DNA of 64,000 nt, taken from assembly GCA_039105265.1 (NCBI GenBank), contig JAPFFF010000030.1, positions 62,001 to 126,000 of the forward strand, written 5' to 3'. The position numbers were made by a program, and so were the translations under genes. The stretch comes from Tritrichomonas musculus. Its lineage: Eukaryota > Parabasalia > Tritrichomonadida > Tritrichomonadidae. Under the pieces are notes generated by a model that searched no databases, had not been told where the DNA came from, and saw only the letters and a program-made list of their open reading frames with translations. Positions 11,101 through 20,419 of the stretch are shown here, piece after piece (position 1 is the first letter of the stretch; every line of letters begins with the position of its first letter).

Positions 11101-11546
11101 TTCTCAGATATTGATAAAGCATCAATATGTTCTTCAAAGAATTTCTTTAATTTTGGCAATAATAATTTTCGTCCGTCATTATCTAATCTTTCAAAATCAA
11201 TATACCAATTTGTGGGAGAATCTTCTAATTTTTCCATAATTCTATTTGTTATTTCAAACTGTGTTTTATCCTCCGTTTTTATTATTTTTTTGGGCTCTTC
11301 TTTAGGCTCTGCTGTGGGCTCTTCTTTAGGTTTTTCTTTATCACGTTTACCTTTGAAATACCAATAGATAGCATCATAATTATCCATATCACCATCATAA
11401 CCTTCTTGTTGAGCAAAATCTATTATATCTCTTATACAATCTTCTTTAGATATCCAATAATAATCAAAATCATGTTCTAATTTTTCATTAATTATTAATT
11501 CAAATAATTCGTATAATTTTTGGTTTTCAATTTCTATAAGTTTCAT
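8088..11546 (-). CDS. Protein-primed family B DNA polymerase of the inner Maverick
   Basis: A 1152-aa frame with the full family B signature in order: exonuclease I ADFEAD near residue 476; exonuclease II FHNLAYDIRM about 55 residues on; polymerase motif A DFDAVSLYPS near 757; motif B NSCYGKT near 902; motif C YYQDTDS near 995. This is the layout of protein-primed polymerases (DNA_pol_B_2) that copy linear Maverick genomes. A long N-terminal region of about 470 residues is typical of Maverick enzymes; near residues 75-95 it has a Lys/Glu/Pro-rich linker. Start: the first ATG, right after an AT-rich leader at the edge of the right terminal repeat. It looks whole and aligns well with the outer element's polymerase pieces. 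Confidence 0.92.
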   Translation of the reverse strand: MKLIEIENQKLYELFELIINEKLEHDFDYYWISKEDCIRDIIDFAQQEGYDGDMDNYDAIYWYFKGKRDKEKPKEEPTAEPKEEPKKIIKTEDKTQFEITNRIMEKLEDSPTNWYIDFERLDNDGRKLLLPKLKKFFEEHIDALSISEKYKIAFKVNGEWHSKRLTPEVYKQLMNNLTENHFIFDIENVVPEYFYEKGAEKIPEWSLFSAVKFNKFKGIKAKNDVGGSFFQYLVNKNCPLNVKKYLKKLQIFTSLVNEKGKQRKELDDCCFIYALQQTGCYDDATLNKMRLRINTRYLSQKSLNELCMEFKLHIKLSFIDEDANGINKKRSVISTKNNKEKHYLGIENAEPNRTHTMNIYNKHYFLEEKTPFSTYYINHLSECTEDKYNKEYNSDHWRNARYFINSSDLVRILMKNNYFVPITFGQYKVLNTIFYKDVDSNIDLIDLDYNDEQCTKLIKEEKKKINKKDGEKSYWYADFEADVSTSIHKPYMCVVHSANGNHKKCFKGEDCNKQLLDYLDDESVVYFHNLAYDIRMLANFGLCKSIIKGSKTMMADIKYNNKTIHLRDSLPILSCKLSQLPSMFNIEGIQKEIFPYKYYTLERLKTNIGTISEAGLNEDKQWTDEDYTLFNSNIDKIEGCRIDEKHFDMYKYAEFYCQQDVNILRIGFEKLREGFKENFNINLYKFISISSLANEVFNQRVYYPNRNLYKLGGHVRHFCSKAIYGGRCMTAYNKKWHVGGTNLGSNNASHTTKPLSDFDAVSLYPSAMKRLYTVEGKPKVIQPEQLNLEFLSKQSAYIVEIEITKINKHYPFPLIVQKINGLNKNNDYLPGGQTIKMIVDNITLEDYIEFQKIEFNILRGYYWDGKKDYRIRECISDIFNKRLEYKKQNNPLQNLYKLIMNSCYGKTIEKPVEKDYKYLREGDELDKFWQKNYNKIVEDIQLNNSKIHAVKTLKQIDKHFNFSLLGIQVLSMSKRIMNEVMCLAFDIGCHIYYQDTDSLHIESADLPKLEKAFRDKYNRELIGKNLGQFHSDFPEINGHKEMPQAIESFFLMKKMYIDKLQDSTGDIAYMIRGKGLTQNSIKYKYNEDFNGDVMKLYETLFNGNSITFDLTKGQPCFDMNKNMTVSTRKKFERCIKTEYESGCIDEYFKHPV

Positions 11547-11621
11547 TTTTTAAAAAGAATAAAAAATTATTAAATATAAAATTATTTATACCTGTTATTA
11601 TTTTTTATATCACATATCAGT

Positions 11622-11959
11622 TTCACAAAATTTTTTTAAAATTTTTATTTTCAATATTTTTAAAAAGTATAAATATATTAAAATTTTATGAGAAATTTCG
11701 TTTTTCATTTCACATTTCAGGTATAAAGATAACACTTTTTTGACTACTAACATATACTTCTAATGTGAAAATAAAGGTTTTTATGCGCAATATAGGGTCT
11801 CGTATAACAAATCAAAAACTAAAGACAGTTATGGACCGCATTGATGACCTATATTTATGGTGGTCGGTTCGAAGCTCGTCAAGAGCGGAGAACCGAGAAA
11901 GGGGGGAAGCGAAGCGTTTTAAGACCCCCGGTCTTAAATCACCCCTTTTGTACACTACT
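11622..11959 (-). repeat. Inner Maverick right terminal inverted repeat
   Basis: Inverted copy of 4048-4385. It includes the hairpin at 11918-11938 and ends with CCCCTTTTGTACACTACT. Open reading of this repeat produces the same spurious peptide at both ends of the element; it is not a gene. Confidence 0.85.
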
Positions 11960-11964
11960 TTTCG
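11960..11964. repeat. Target-site duplication TTTCG, right copy
   Basis: Direct copy of the five bases at 4043-4047, immediately outside the inner element's right end. Confidence 0.85.
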
Positions 11965-14900
11965 ATATCACTGATTACAGTGTTGATTATAACGTTACTA
12001 TTAACGAAGATGCATGTTATCAAATGAACTTTCTATTGAAATCACAAAAGGCTGTTGATGGTGAAAATGAAGGTGAAGGTAAAATTGTAATTACATTTAC
12101 GTTGGGCGAAGGTGAGAGATCAGTGTTTAGATATGAGATCGCTGGTATGTATCATGATGTTACTAAACTATATTCCGAATCTGAAGACTTATATATCAAA
12201 ATGTTACCGATTAAGCAATATGACTCACTTGATGGTACAGCAGATAAGTCTTATAGTAAATTGAAGATGTATTTGAGAGAGAATCTGTTTTATCAAATCC
12301 CAGACGTTGATGTTAAGTATGAAAAAGGTACTAATCCATTCACATATCTATTCGAACAACAAGCATATGAAATTATACCTAAACCTGAATCATGCTCGTA
12401 TCTGGAGACAAATCATAACATTCGAACTAGTGGAATTGTTATTGGATCAAACATCGAAACACATCGATTCTTAATTAATGATTTGGGTAATAATGTTACA
12501 TTGATGAGTGGTAGAATTGATGACGTTACTGAGAAAGAAGAGCAAGACAGAAAGGATATCGATCATCTGAATCATTTAGTTCAAGTTCAAGAAGGATTAG
12601 ACATTGGTTCAATCATTTCATTCTCCATCAATGCAATCGTTTTAGGTCAATTAATTTGGAAAGGTGGGTCGATGTTGGTTCAATGGTTCAAAAAGACTCC
12701 ATTTTATCAGCGTTTAGCTAGAAGAGGTGAAATACAATTAGAGTCAATACCTGTGATGGTTGATAGTGCTGAAGCTAGTTCAAACCGAGCTGCTTCGAAT
12801 AATGCTAATGCTGGAATGAGATATTATCCTGGTGAAGGACCTTCAGATTATGATTCAGAATGGTCTACATTTGATCAAGATACTGTTCAACCATCACCTG
12901 AATTACTTAATGAATATGGAATTGAGAGTGTTTCAACTAATAGTGGCGATAATTATGTTCAAATGATAAGCAATATGAAGATCAATAAATTCGAATCATT
13001 AACGATATTCAGAGGTGTAATGAGAATTGGTGACTTTTTGAAGATTGGTCGAATTGTGAATAATAAATTAGATAGATTCATTTCAATTAGTCCATGCACA
13101 ACTATAAGATATTACGATGAGAACAAAAATGAATTCTTGATTAAAGGATTTACGACTAGTGATGATGAATCAACTTGGGATAGCAATCATGTTGTATTAG
13201 GTAATGTGTTTAAGGATCATTTGAACAACAATTATGTGAAACTTACGAACCTCAAGAATTATTTGAAGAAAGAAGACATATTATCAACCGAAAATATAAC
13301 TCAAGAACTATCAATCAATACACACTTCGTAAATGGAACAACCAATGATGAAGATAGAAGAACGAATATCGTAAATTTGGATGAAGATCTATGCAAAATA
13401 TTAAAGAAATCATCATTGATAGTAAAAGGCTCTTGCAATAATGAAGATATTTCAGGAGAATATTTGTATGATAGTGAAGAACTTGAATATTATCATTACA
13501 AGAAAGGTGAAAATACGTTGTCTATATACTTTTTCTATTACGATGGAGAATTTAGATATAATGATAACTATGTTGTGGATTTAGAATCAGTAAGTTATTC
13601 ATACAAGCCTGATGTCTATGATGAATATTGCATTCCAAATATGAATTTCGTAAAAGATAATTATGCATTGAAGAGTGAATTACCTGAACCAGTTGATTTG
13701 ACACCATATTACACTAGTGCCCAAGCCGATGAGATGTTCGTTGATGAAGATGAATTAGCATATGAATTAGATAAGTATGAGACCAAGGATGTGGCTGAAG
13801 GGAAATATGTATTGAAATCTGAATCTGATGAAAAATATCGAAGCAAAGATGATTTGAAAGTTGGGAATAAAATTAGTCTACCAATAACAAACGGCTCTTA
13901 CGAACCAGAATATCTAAATGATGTATACTATACTTCATTCGTTCCATTTCAAGAAGGCGCTCACTTAGTTGGGGTCACTGGCTCAAATGTAGATTATGCA
14001 TTTGATATTATATTCAAGACGGAAAGAACAGAAAACATACACGATACAATTGCTCATGTTATGGATACAAGTAGTGGACCATTTTATTGGGAAGAAGCGA
14101 CAGGTGTACTTTATAATTACTCTGGAACATATCCAGTGCGAGTTACTCTAGCTGAATTTGGTGAAGAAGATCAATTAGCATTAAAGAGTGAAGTGTTGAT
14201 GAAGGATTCTGTCATTAAATTAACTGATATCCCTTTAGAAGTGACGTCAGACGCTTATGTTGAAGAAATATTGCATAAGTATTTAGATACGGTGAAGACA
14301 AATGACTTATACATGGAGTTCAGTGTTAATTCATTTGACGGTCAATCAAGTGTTAATTACAAAGGTTTGTACACTTATGTCGGGGAAGAGGAAACAAATT
14401 CATACAAAACATGTATGTTGTTTAGGAATAAAACAACTAATCATGAAATCTATTACAGACATCAACCACAATCCGTACAAGGCTCATTTTGTAATAAAGA
14501 GCAATCAGAACCTACATTCATAACTATAACACAAATCTACATAAAGATGGGTAATGATGACGGATCAGTGTGCTCATTGAATTATGCGAGGAATGAGTTT
14601 GCGTTGAAATCAGAATTACAAGCATATCAATTAAAATCTAATACAACTATCACTCATTACTGTCCAATTGAAGAATCAATGAACTCAATTAATGATTTCA
14701 TTATTGGTGCACCAGTATACTTGACCGGTAATGTATACAGATATGACAAATCAACTAAGTCTTTCATATCAAGCAGTGAAACAGACACTACAGATTGCAT
14801 TTGTTCAGTAAAGACTAACGGTAAATGGAATGAATATGTTGGTATTTGTGTTAAGATTGATGAAAAGAATAAATGTATAACGTTTGCGACACATGGTGAT

Positions 14901-15080
14901 TACTTAGTTAGAGTGACAGACACTAGTTGTTATGGAATCGGTGATGAAGTATTCGTTGATGAAGGTGAATTGAAAACATTAACTGGTCAAACAGCAATTA
15001 CGAGTAAGATTAGAAGAACTACTGTTGGAGTGATTACGAGCATTATTAACAAAAATATGTTAGCTATCTTCAAGAGTTAA
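11960..15080 (+). pseudogene. Fibre-like protein of the outer Maverick, 3' portion
   Basis: Open from the right edge of the inner element to a stop at 15080, about 1040 residues. The open frame that seems to start inside the terminal repeat at 11841 is a chance extension. Visible parts: one hydrophobic segment (IGSIISFSINAIVLGQLIW, near 12610-12660) that could span a membrane; a Ser/Asn-rich linker; then several YALKSEL-type heptad-like boundaries (near 13670, 13810, 14180 and 14600) typical of trimeric fibre neck regions. Last comes a C-terminal domain of about 150 residues shared with the inner element's remnant. An attachment or spike function is inferred from the fibre texture. The gene overlaps the next, convergent gene by 4 bases. 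Confidence 0.7.
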
Positions 15081-15730
15081 GTAACTATTTTAAGTGATAC
15101 ACCATACTTGATGAATGTTGAATATATATCATTGTACGCATATTTCATGTCTTCAGTTTTGCCGTCTTTAGTGATTAATATTTTTGCAACTTTGATGAAT
15201 TTCGAGGAGGAAGCAGAGCAACCACATCCAACATCTGAATCATCAATGACTAACTCAACTTTATCACATTCAGTTAACAATTTAATCATATCCATTAATA
15301 GTTTACTATCACATACCACATATGAGTTAATTTTCAAAGGATTACCTTCATACATTTGAACAATCATTTCGAGGAATCTATTCTTCTTCTCTAATGAATC
15401 CAATTCAAGGCTTAAATCTATGAGCCCTCTGTCCTGAGTTAAGGGGAATGGTTTGTCTATTGGAGGTTGAGATTGAGATTGAGATCCCCTCTGATCCGTC
15501 ATCGGAGTATATATAGTTTGACCAACATTTGGAGACTCCGTTGGTTGGCTCGCTTGAGTAAAATTTATGTTTTGATTTAACGGTTGAACATTTGGATATA
15601 ATGGAATTGATTGAGCTCTTGATGGACATCGTTGAGGAGGCTTGATGTTTATATTAACGTTTGTGTTTTGCTCTTGTTTAATGGTGTTATCAGTTTCACT
15701 ACTTAATATTCGCGCTTGATGCAAAGTCAT
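15077..15730 (-). CDS. Conserved Maverick protein, 217 aa (MTLHQARILSSE family)
   Basis: Outer-element homologue of the gene at 5531-6040. The N-terminal 12 residues and the C-terminal 110 are conserved. The central part is longer here and rich in Pro, Gln, Ser and Asn, so probably disordered. The conserved domain carries a CGCS cysteine cluster and the ending KTEDMKYAYNDIYSTFIKYG. The N-terminal TLxQAR motif also occurs inside both integrases, hinting at a shared binding partner. Function is unknown. The ATG is confirmed by an upstream leader (GCGTCAACAAAATTCAAA) that closely matches the fibre gene's leader. Confidence 0.7.
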   Translation of the reverse strand: MTLHQARILSSETDNTIKQEQNTNVNINIKPPQRCPSRAQSIPLYPNVQPLNQNINFTQASQPTESPNVGQTIYTPMTDQRGSQSQSQPPIDKPFPLTQDRGLIDLSLELDSLEKKNRFLEMIVQMYEGNPLKINSYVVCDSKLLMDMIKLLTECDKVELVIDDSDVGCGCSASSSKFIKVAKILITKDGKTEDMKYAYNDIYSTFIKYGVSLKIVT

Positions 15731-15737
15731 TTTGAAT

Positions 15738-15757
15738 TTTGTTGACGCAAAAATAAA
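15738..15757 (-). promoter_or_regulatory. Maverick gene-start motif (variant)
   Basis: On the minus strand, TTTTTGCGTCAACAAAATTC lies 7 bases before the ATG at 15730. It matches the fibre-gene leader in the TCAAC-AAATTCAAAA part. Confidence 0.4.
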
Positions 15758-15766
15758 TATATGTCC

Positions 15767-16000
15767 TTATGCATAAAGATGTTTGACAGCTCTATTCAAT
15801 AATTGACGCACTTTCATACAATGATCATACTTTTGTTGAATTCGTTGACGTTGAAGTTTAGCTTTATCAGTTAAGGGCTCAGGTTTACTTAATACTTTAC
15901 GATAGTATTGAAGTCTTGAACTAATGGCTTTCAATGTTGGTGTGGCAAATGTTTTTCTTTCATGTCTTTTCTTCAAGGGCGGTAAACTATTGCTATTCAT
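15767..16000 (-). CDS. Small basic Maverick protein, 77 aa
   Basis: Homologue of the gene at 6048-6350, sharing LPPLKKRHERKTFA, SRLQYYRKVL and a C-terminal VRQLLNRAVKHLY. Highly basic (many Lys, Arg and His), so DNA or RNA binding is plausible. The gene is divergent from the integrase with 38 bases between start codons, a compact two-way promoter. The start is supported by the motif TTTATCACTAACGAAA five bases upstream. Confidence 0.7.
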   Translation of the reverse strand: MNSNSLPPLKKRHERKTFATPTLKAISSRLQYYRKVLSKPEPLTDKAKLQRQRIQQKYDHCMKVRQLLNRAVKHLYA

Positions 16001-16004
16001 TAAA

Positions 16005-16020
16005 TTTCGTTAGTGATAAA
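16005..16020 (-). promoter_or_regulatory. Maverick gene-start motif before the small basic gene
   Basis: Minus-strand TTTATCACTAACGAAA ends 4 bases before the ATG at 16000. TCACTA fits the trichomonad initiator pattern TCA-pyrimidine-T/A. Confidence 0.5.
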
Positions 16021-16038
16021 CATATATTTTTATCATAA

Positions 16039-17520
16039 ATGATCTCCCTTTATTTTTGCATGAATTTAAACATGGAGGGAGTAAGTGAGGATGAGAACAA
16101 TTATGATGAATTATATGAAAACGCTGTGAGTGACTTAAAATCAAAAATATATACAAGGAAGAATAGACTAACATTAAAGCAAGCATGTGCGTTGAAATCA
16201 ATGAGAGATTTAATTGAAGAAGATCAGAAAGACATTTATGATTATTACATTGAAGAATACAATAAACGCTTCAACGTCAACGTATCAGATGGAGGAAGGC
16301 GTAAATACAATACATTTTCGAATAGACTTAATGACTTAATAGCTGCTAATCCTAATGATTTGTATTCATTTGATGACTTCAAAGAGATCACCAAAGATTG
16401 GAATAAAGGTAAAAATAAATCGATTGAACGTTGGTATGATGAATATAATGATAGATTATTAAAGATACCCGGTAAACCAATCAGATATGAAGAAACACCA
16501 TTAACCGGATTAATTGGATTTAAGGGTAGGGATAAAGTTAATGCAATTAAGTTAAATCTCTATCCAACTGGAGGCCTGAATTCAGCTGAATACACTCGTC
16601 AATACTTTCCATTGAAGTCGAATAAGAAGAAGTATCAATTACATAAAGTTGCGAGTAGAGATACATGGATGATTGATTTAATGATTTGCAGTAAATTAAC
16701 GTACTTAGTAATGATTAACGTTAATACTAAATATTTATGTGTTGAATTAACGAATATCGAATTGGGAAGCACTGGTACTGTCAGTAGAACTGGTAAATCA
16801 ACGTTGTGCTACTTGAGAGCATTAAAGAAGATCATTGATAAAGGCATTAAGGTTAGATATTTGTGCGGAGATGGTGAAGGTGCATTTACGTCAAAATTAG
16901 GGAAGAAGAAAAAGAGCAAGGATTTGGTTGAAGGAACGTCTGACGAGAATGATACAGCAAACGACTTTTATGACAAACATGGAATTCAATTCATTAGTGT
17001 ACCGAGACAGATGAAAGGAGTTTATCCAGAATTTATGAAGAAAGAACAACGAGCTGCATCAAAGACTCAACCTCTACACAGTAGTTTAGGAATCATAGAT
17101 AGAGTCATTAGAAGTATTAGAGATATGGCATATGTGATGAAAGTTGGAGTAATTACCCCGATTGTAATGAATGAAATCGTTAGACAGTATAACTATTCAC
17201 CACATAAAGGATTAAGTAAGTGGGCAGGTTTTAGTGTATCACCTAAAATGGTTAATGATGATCCTGATTTGGAAGAGTATATTGTTAGGAAAATATGTCA
17301 AGCTAATTGGGAAATAATGAATAGCGAAGGATTTAGAATTAATGATGGCGTTGAGGTTAAAGTTTATAACGACGTTGATAAAATGATGAAGCGAAGGACG
17401 ATTTTACAACCCGGTAAACATAAAGTTAATGGATTCAAGAATGGTTTGTATGAAATTGTTAATGAAAATGGACAAAAACAAATGATGCCTCGTTATCGAT
17501 TAGCATTTATGTATGAGTGA
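16039..17520 (+). CDS. Maverick integrase (rve/DDE family), outer element
   Basis: A 493-aa frame. The N-terminal 190 residues are helical and basic, with LTLKQACALKSM near residue 40. The catalytic core runs from about 200 to 390: WMIDLMICSKLTYLVMINV carries the first Asp and YLCGDGEGAF the second. In LHSSLGIIDRVIRSIRDMAY the third acidic position appears as Asp, as in the inner copy, so this looks like a family trait. The C-terminal part (MMKRRTILQPGKHKVNGF) is an SH3/chromo-like tail. The enzyme inserts linear element DNA with a 5-bp staggered cut. A second candidate start at 16072 would drop 11 residues. The 3' end overlaps the convergent polymerase by 14 bases. The frame looks whole. Confidence 0.88.
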   Translation: MISLYFCMNLNMEGVSEDENNYDELYENAVSDLKSKIYTRKNRLTLKQACALKSMRDLIEEDQKDIYDYYIEEYNKRFNVNVSDGGRRKYNTFSNRLNDLIAANPNDLYSFDDFKEITKDWNKGKNKSIERWYDEYNDRLLKIPGKPIRYEETPLTGLIGFKGRDKVNAIKLNLYPTGGLNSAEYTRQYFPLKSNKKKYQLHKVASRDTWMIDLMICSKLTYLVMINVNTKYLCVELTNIELGSTGTVSRTGKSTLCYLRALKKIIDKGIKVRYLCGDGEGAFTSKLGKKKKSKDLVEGTSDENDTANDFYDKHGIQFISVPRQMKGVYPEFMKKEQRAASKTQPLHSSLGIIDRVIRSIRDMAYVMKVGVITPIVMNEIVRQYNYSPHKGLSKWAGFSVSPKMVNDDPDLEEYIVRKICQANWEIMNSEGFRINDGVEVKVYNDVDKMMKRRTILQPGKHKVNGFKNGLYEIVNENGQKQMMPRYRLAFMYE

Positions 17521-18625
17521 AATAATCTTCATCGTGTCCTTCATCATATGTAGTTTTAATGGTACGTTGGAATTGTTTAACAGTTGAAACAGTCATATCT
17601 TTGTTCATTGAGAAGCATGGTTGTCCTTGAGTTAAATCGAACGTTTGTGAATTACCATCAAAGATGGATTGATATAAAGACATTACGTCACCATCAGCGG
17701 CATGTTTAATTGAATTCTGAGTTAATCCTTTGCCACGAATCATGTAATCAATTTCACCAGTAGAATCAGTGAGCTTGTCAACATACATCTTCTTCATAAG
17801 GAATAATGATTCAATTGACCAAGGCATTTCGTTATGATTATTAATTGATGGAAAGTCTGAATGGAATTGTCCTAAGTTAGTGCCAATAAGTTCACGATTG
17901 TATTTTTCCTTAAATGCTTTTGCAAGAATTGGTACTTCGTCTCTAATAACGTGACAGCTATCTGTGTCCTGATAGTATATGTGACAACCGAGATCATATG
18001 CGAGACACATTACTTCATTCATTATACGTTTGGACATTGAAAGAACTTGAATACCCAGTAATGAAAAGTTGAAGTGTTTGTCAATTGGTTTTAATGTTCG
18101 TACTGCATGAATGTTTGAATTAGCGATTTGCATAACATCAGTGATTTTGTAATAATTTTTGAACCAATACCTCTCTAACTTACTGATATCATCAAAGTAC
18201 TTGTAATCTTTCTCAACAGGACGTTCAATCGTTTTGCCATAGCATGAATTCATAATTAATTTGTACAATTGTTGAAGAGGATTATGTTGCTTCTTGTATT
18301 CCAAACGTTTATTGAATATCTTACGAATTTCATCTTGGATGCGGTAATCTCTTGCACCAGGCCAATAATAACCACGGATTAATTCAAACTCAATCTTCTG
18401 GAATTCAATGAGATCCTCTAATGTAATGTTATCAACGACCATATTAACGGTTTCACCAGGGGCAAGATTATCGTCATTACGATTGAGTCCTTTATCTTTA
18501 CGAACAATTAATGGAAATGGATAATGTTTGTTAACTTTAGTGATCTTGATTTCAACAATATATGCACCTTGTTTGGAGAGGAATGCAAGATTCAATTGGT
18601 TGGGCTTAATGACTTCAGGCTTACC
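17507..18625 (-). pseudogene. Outer Maverick DNA polymerase B, 3' portion (interrupted by the palindromic element)
   Basis: It aligns closely with the last 370 or so residues of the inner element's polymerase: motif B NSCYGKT, motif C YYQDTDS and the same C-terminal end MNKDMTVST. Coding similarity stops at the left edge of the palindromic insertion. The in-frame extension beyond 18625 belongs to the inserted element's terminal repeat, not to the polymerase. The 5' portion lies on the far side of that element. Confidence 0.88.
18621..18625. repeat. Target-site duplication TTACC, left copy
   Basis: TTACC abuts the left end of the palindromic element and recurs at 32230-32234 just outside its right end. 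Confidence 0.85.
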
Positions 18626-18635
18626 AGTAGTATAG

Positions 18636-18670
18636 TATAGGCAGTGGTCGATACTCTCCCCCAGCCTATA
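18636..18670. repeat. Subterminal hairpin of the palindromic element
   Basis: TATAGGC (18636-18642) pairs with GCCTATA (18664-18670), 10 bases in from the element end. The mirror copy is at 32185-32219. The following 80 bases are markedly G/C-rich compared with everything around. Confidence 0.6.
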
Positions 18671-18987
18671 CGCTCCGCAGCCAAGCTCAGGCACGCCTTC
18701 GCTTGGAGCTTCGCATACGGCCGCGGTCGCTATGTTCCCTCTGCCTATACCTTGTGTCAATTCTGTCACGCTATGACACAATTTCCACAAGCTTCTATAC
18801 TAGGCGTCAGATTTTGTGTCAGTAACGTGACCAAATATTTACCTTCATAAGTATAATACCATTAAGAACCTAGTAAACATACAAGCATCTACTTATCATA
18901 GAAAACACAACACCCTCATAAGCACAAATACACATCCAATTAAATACACATCATTTGTTTTCTTTTTTTGTTTTTATTCTTGTCCAA

Positions 18988-20388
18988 ATGACAACCAAGC
19001 AGTATGTTGACTGGAATGTGTTTGAGAGCCTTCCCGTTAAATCATATGAAATCACTTATACTAAAAGCACAGAAGAAGAAGAGATAACCATAGAGAAAGC
19101 CATAAAGAAGTTCATTTGTCAAGCACCTATTGGTTCAGGCAAATCAACAGCAATAAGGAAATGGATCTATAACACAGTACCTGATAACAAGTTCATACTC
19201 ATCGTACCTACCATTAACATCGCTGCGGAGTTCTACTCTAAGTTGTATGTAGCATTAAACAACAATCACCCCGAGAACATAGATGAAATGATAAAGTTAT
19301 GTGTAAAGGAAGGGGCGTTTAAAGAGTTTAAGGAAGCCATCAAGCACTTTATACCTGTTGTTATAACTACATTCTCTACCGCATCTAAGTGTCTTGGAGG
19401 AATCATAGAGCATTTCTATCACCACCAAATAGATTTCAACAGTGAATACACACTCCTTATTGATGAAGCACACCTACTACTAGAACACATATCGTTAATA
19501 GAGATCTGTAGAGAGTTTAATAAAGTAGGCTTGATTACTGCTACAGCATCTGACATTTCTTGCTTATCAGTCTTTGAAGAATACGAAAAGATAAACCCAT
19601 TAGCCGACATCAAATACCACAGAACGATATATCTATACAAGCTGAGAAGCAATATGCAAGAGCAAAGAGAGACTATAGCTAAGCAAGTACTAGAAGAGAT
19701 AAAGAGGTATGATAAGATATTAATTAAGATAGAAGACAAGAATGAATGTGAACGATTAAAGGAGTGTATCGACAATGAACTTAATAAAGCATTGTACAAC
19801 TCGGATAAGAAGGAAGTAGAGATAAGTGATGAAGGCAAGTTTGTTAGCACGGAGGATGTTGATATAGTTATTGCTACTTCATGTATCCAATCAGGTCAGT
19901 CACTGAAGGAAAATCTATTGTCTATATTCATTCAGACCCCATTAGATACCGTATCATCAGTTGAACAGTTCGTAGGAAGAAACAGGAACGAGAATTCAAC
20001 AGCTTATCTATACATGAGGCAAGTAAAGGTACCAGAAGAGAAGTTTACATACAAGGTAGCCAAGAACAGATATAAGACAAGATTAAATCAATTGAGAGCT
20101 AATGCATGGCAATCAATGGACAAAGATTCATGGATAAGATACATGAGCAAGATTGGAGAAGTTATTGTTGAAGAGACAAACGCCTCGATCGAGGAAGAAA
20201 CAAATAAGGATACAATAATGATAAACGAAAATGATTTGAACAGAGAGTTTAATGGCAAAAAACAGTTATATCAGCACTTTGGGTTTAAAAACGAGAAAGA
20301 TGTGCCCGAAGGATATGAAATAAGAAGTAGATATAACAGAGAGAAAGGTAAAATGCAAAGAGTATATAATTTAGTTAAGATAGAGTAA
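18988..20388 (+). CDS. Superfamily 2 DEAH helicase-like protein, left-arm copy
   Basis: A 466-aa protein. Walker A APIGSGKST near residue 47, followed by an Ia-type segment FILIVPTINIA; motif II LLIDEAHLLLEH near 155; motif III-like LITATAS near 180; then a C-terminal RecA-like half with DIVIATSCIQSGQS and motif VI QFVGRNRNENS near 330. The AP-GSGKS-T form of Walker A and the GRNRN form of motif VI recall the UL9/origin-binding helicases of herpesviruses and large DNA viruses, so a role in opening a replication origin is a reasonable guess. It is not proven. The ATG at 18988 is used; the upstream open stretch has no ATG. Intact and identical to the right-arm copy. Confidence 0.85.
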   Translation: MTTKQYVDWNVFESLPVKSYEITYTKSTEEEEITIEKAIKKFICQAPIGSGKSTAIRKWIYNTVPDNKFILIVPTINIAAEFYSKLYVALNNNHPENIDEMIKLCVKEGAFKEFKEAIKHFIPVVITTFSTASKCLGGIIEHFYHHQIDFNSEYTLLIDEAHLLLEHISLIEICREFNKVGLITATASDISCLSVFEEYEKINPLADIKYHRTIYLYKLRSNMQEQRETIAKQVLEEIKRYDKILIKIEDKNECERLKECIDNELNKALYNSDKKEVEISDEGKFVSTEDVDIVIATSCIQSGQSLKENLLSIFIQTPLDTVSSVEQFVGRNRNENSTAYLYMRQVKVPEEKFTYKVAKNRYKTRLNQLRANAWQSMDKDSWIRYMSKIGEVIVEETNASIEEETNKDTIMINENDLNREFNGKKQLYQHFGFKNEKDVPEGYEIRSRYNREKGKMQRVYNLVKIE

Positions 20389-20419
20389 ACCATTCAATTA
20401 TATATTTTTATTTTATGAA

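Larger units (their letters stand above)
4048..11959. mobile_element. Inner Maverick/Polinton, 7.9 kb, inserted in the fibre gene of the outer one
   Basis: Both ends are seen: it begins AGTAGTGTACAAAAGGGG, ends in the exact reverse complement, and is flanked by TTTCG on both sides. Inside are a type B polymerase, integrase reading frames, two small proteins homologous to those of the outer element, an unknown 166-aa protein and a remnant of the fibre C-terminal domain. At 7.9 kb it is about half the usual Maverick length. No capsid, protease or packaging ATPase gene is visible, so it is a reduced form. The polymerase frame is whole; the element as a whole looks broken, with about two breaks. 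Near-identical terminal repeats and clean duplications suggest a fairly young insertion. Codon use is more AT-rich than in the outer element, so it is a separate lineage. Confidence 0.9.

Noticed and set aside
11841-11959. Apparent start of a 1079-aa gene inside the right terminal repeat of the inner Maverick
   Set aside because: The same peptide is read from the mirrored terminal repeat at 4012-4242. It is an accidental extension of the outer fibre gene's frame into the repeat.
18626-18790. Coding extension of the outer polymerase into G/C-rich DNA
   Set aside because: Similarity to polymerase stops at the TTACC duplication; the rest is the palindromic element's end.
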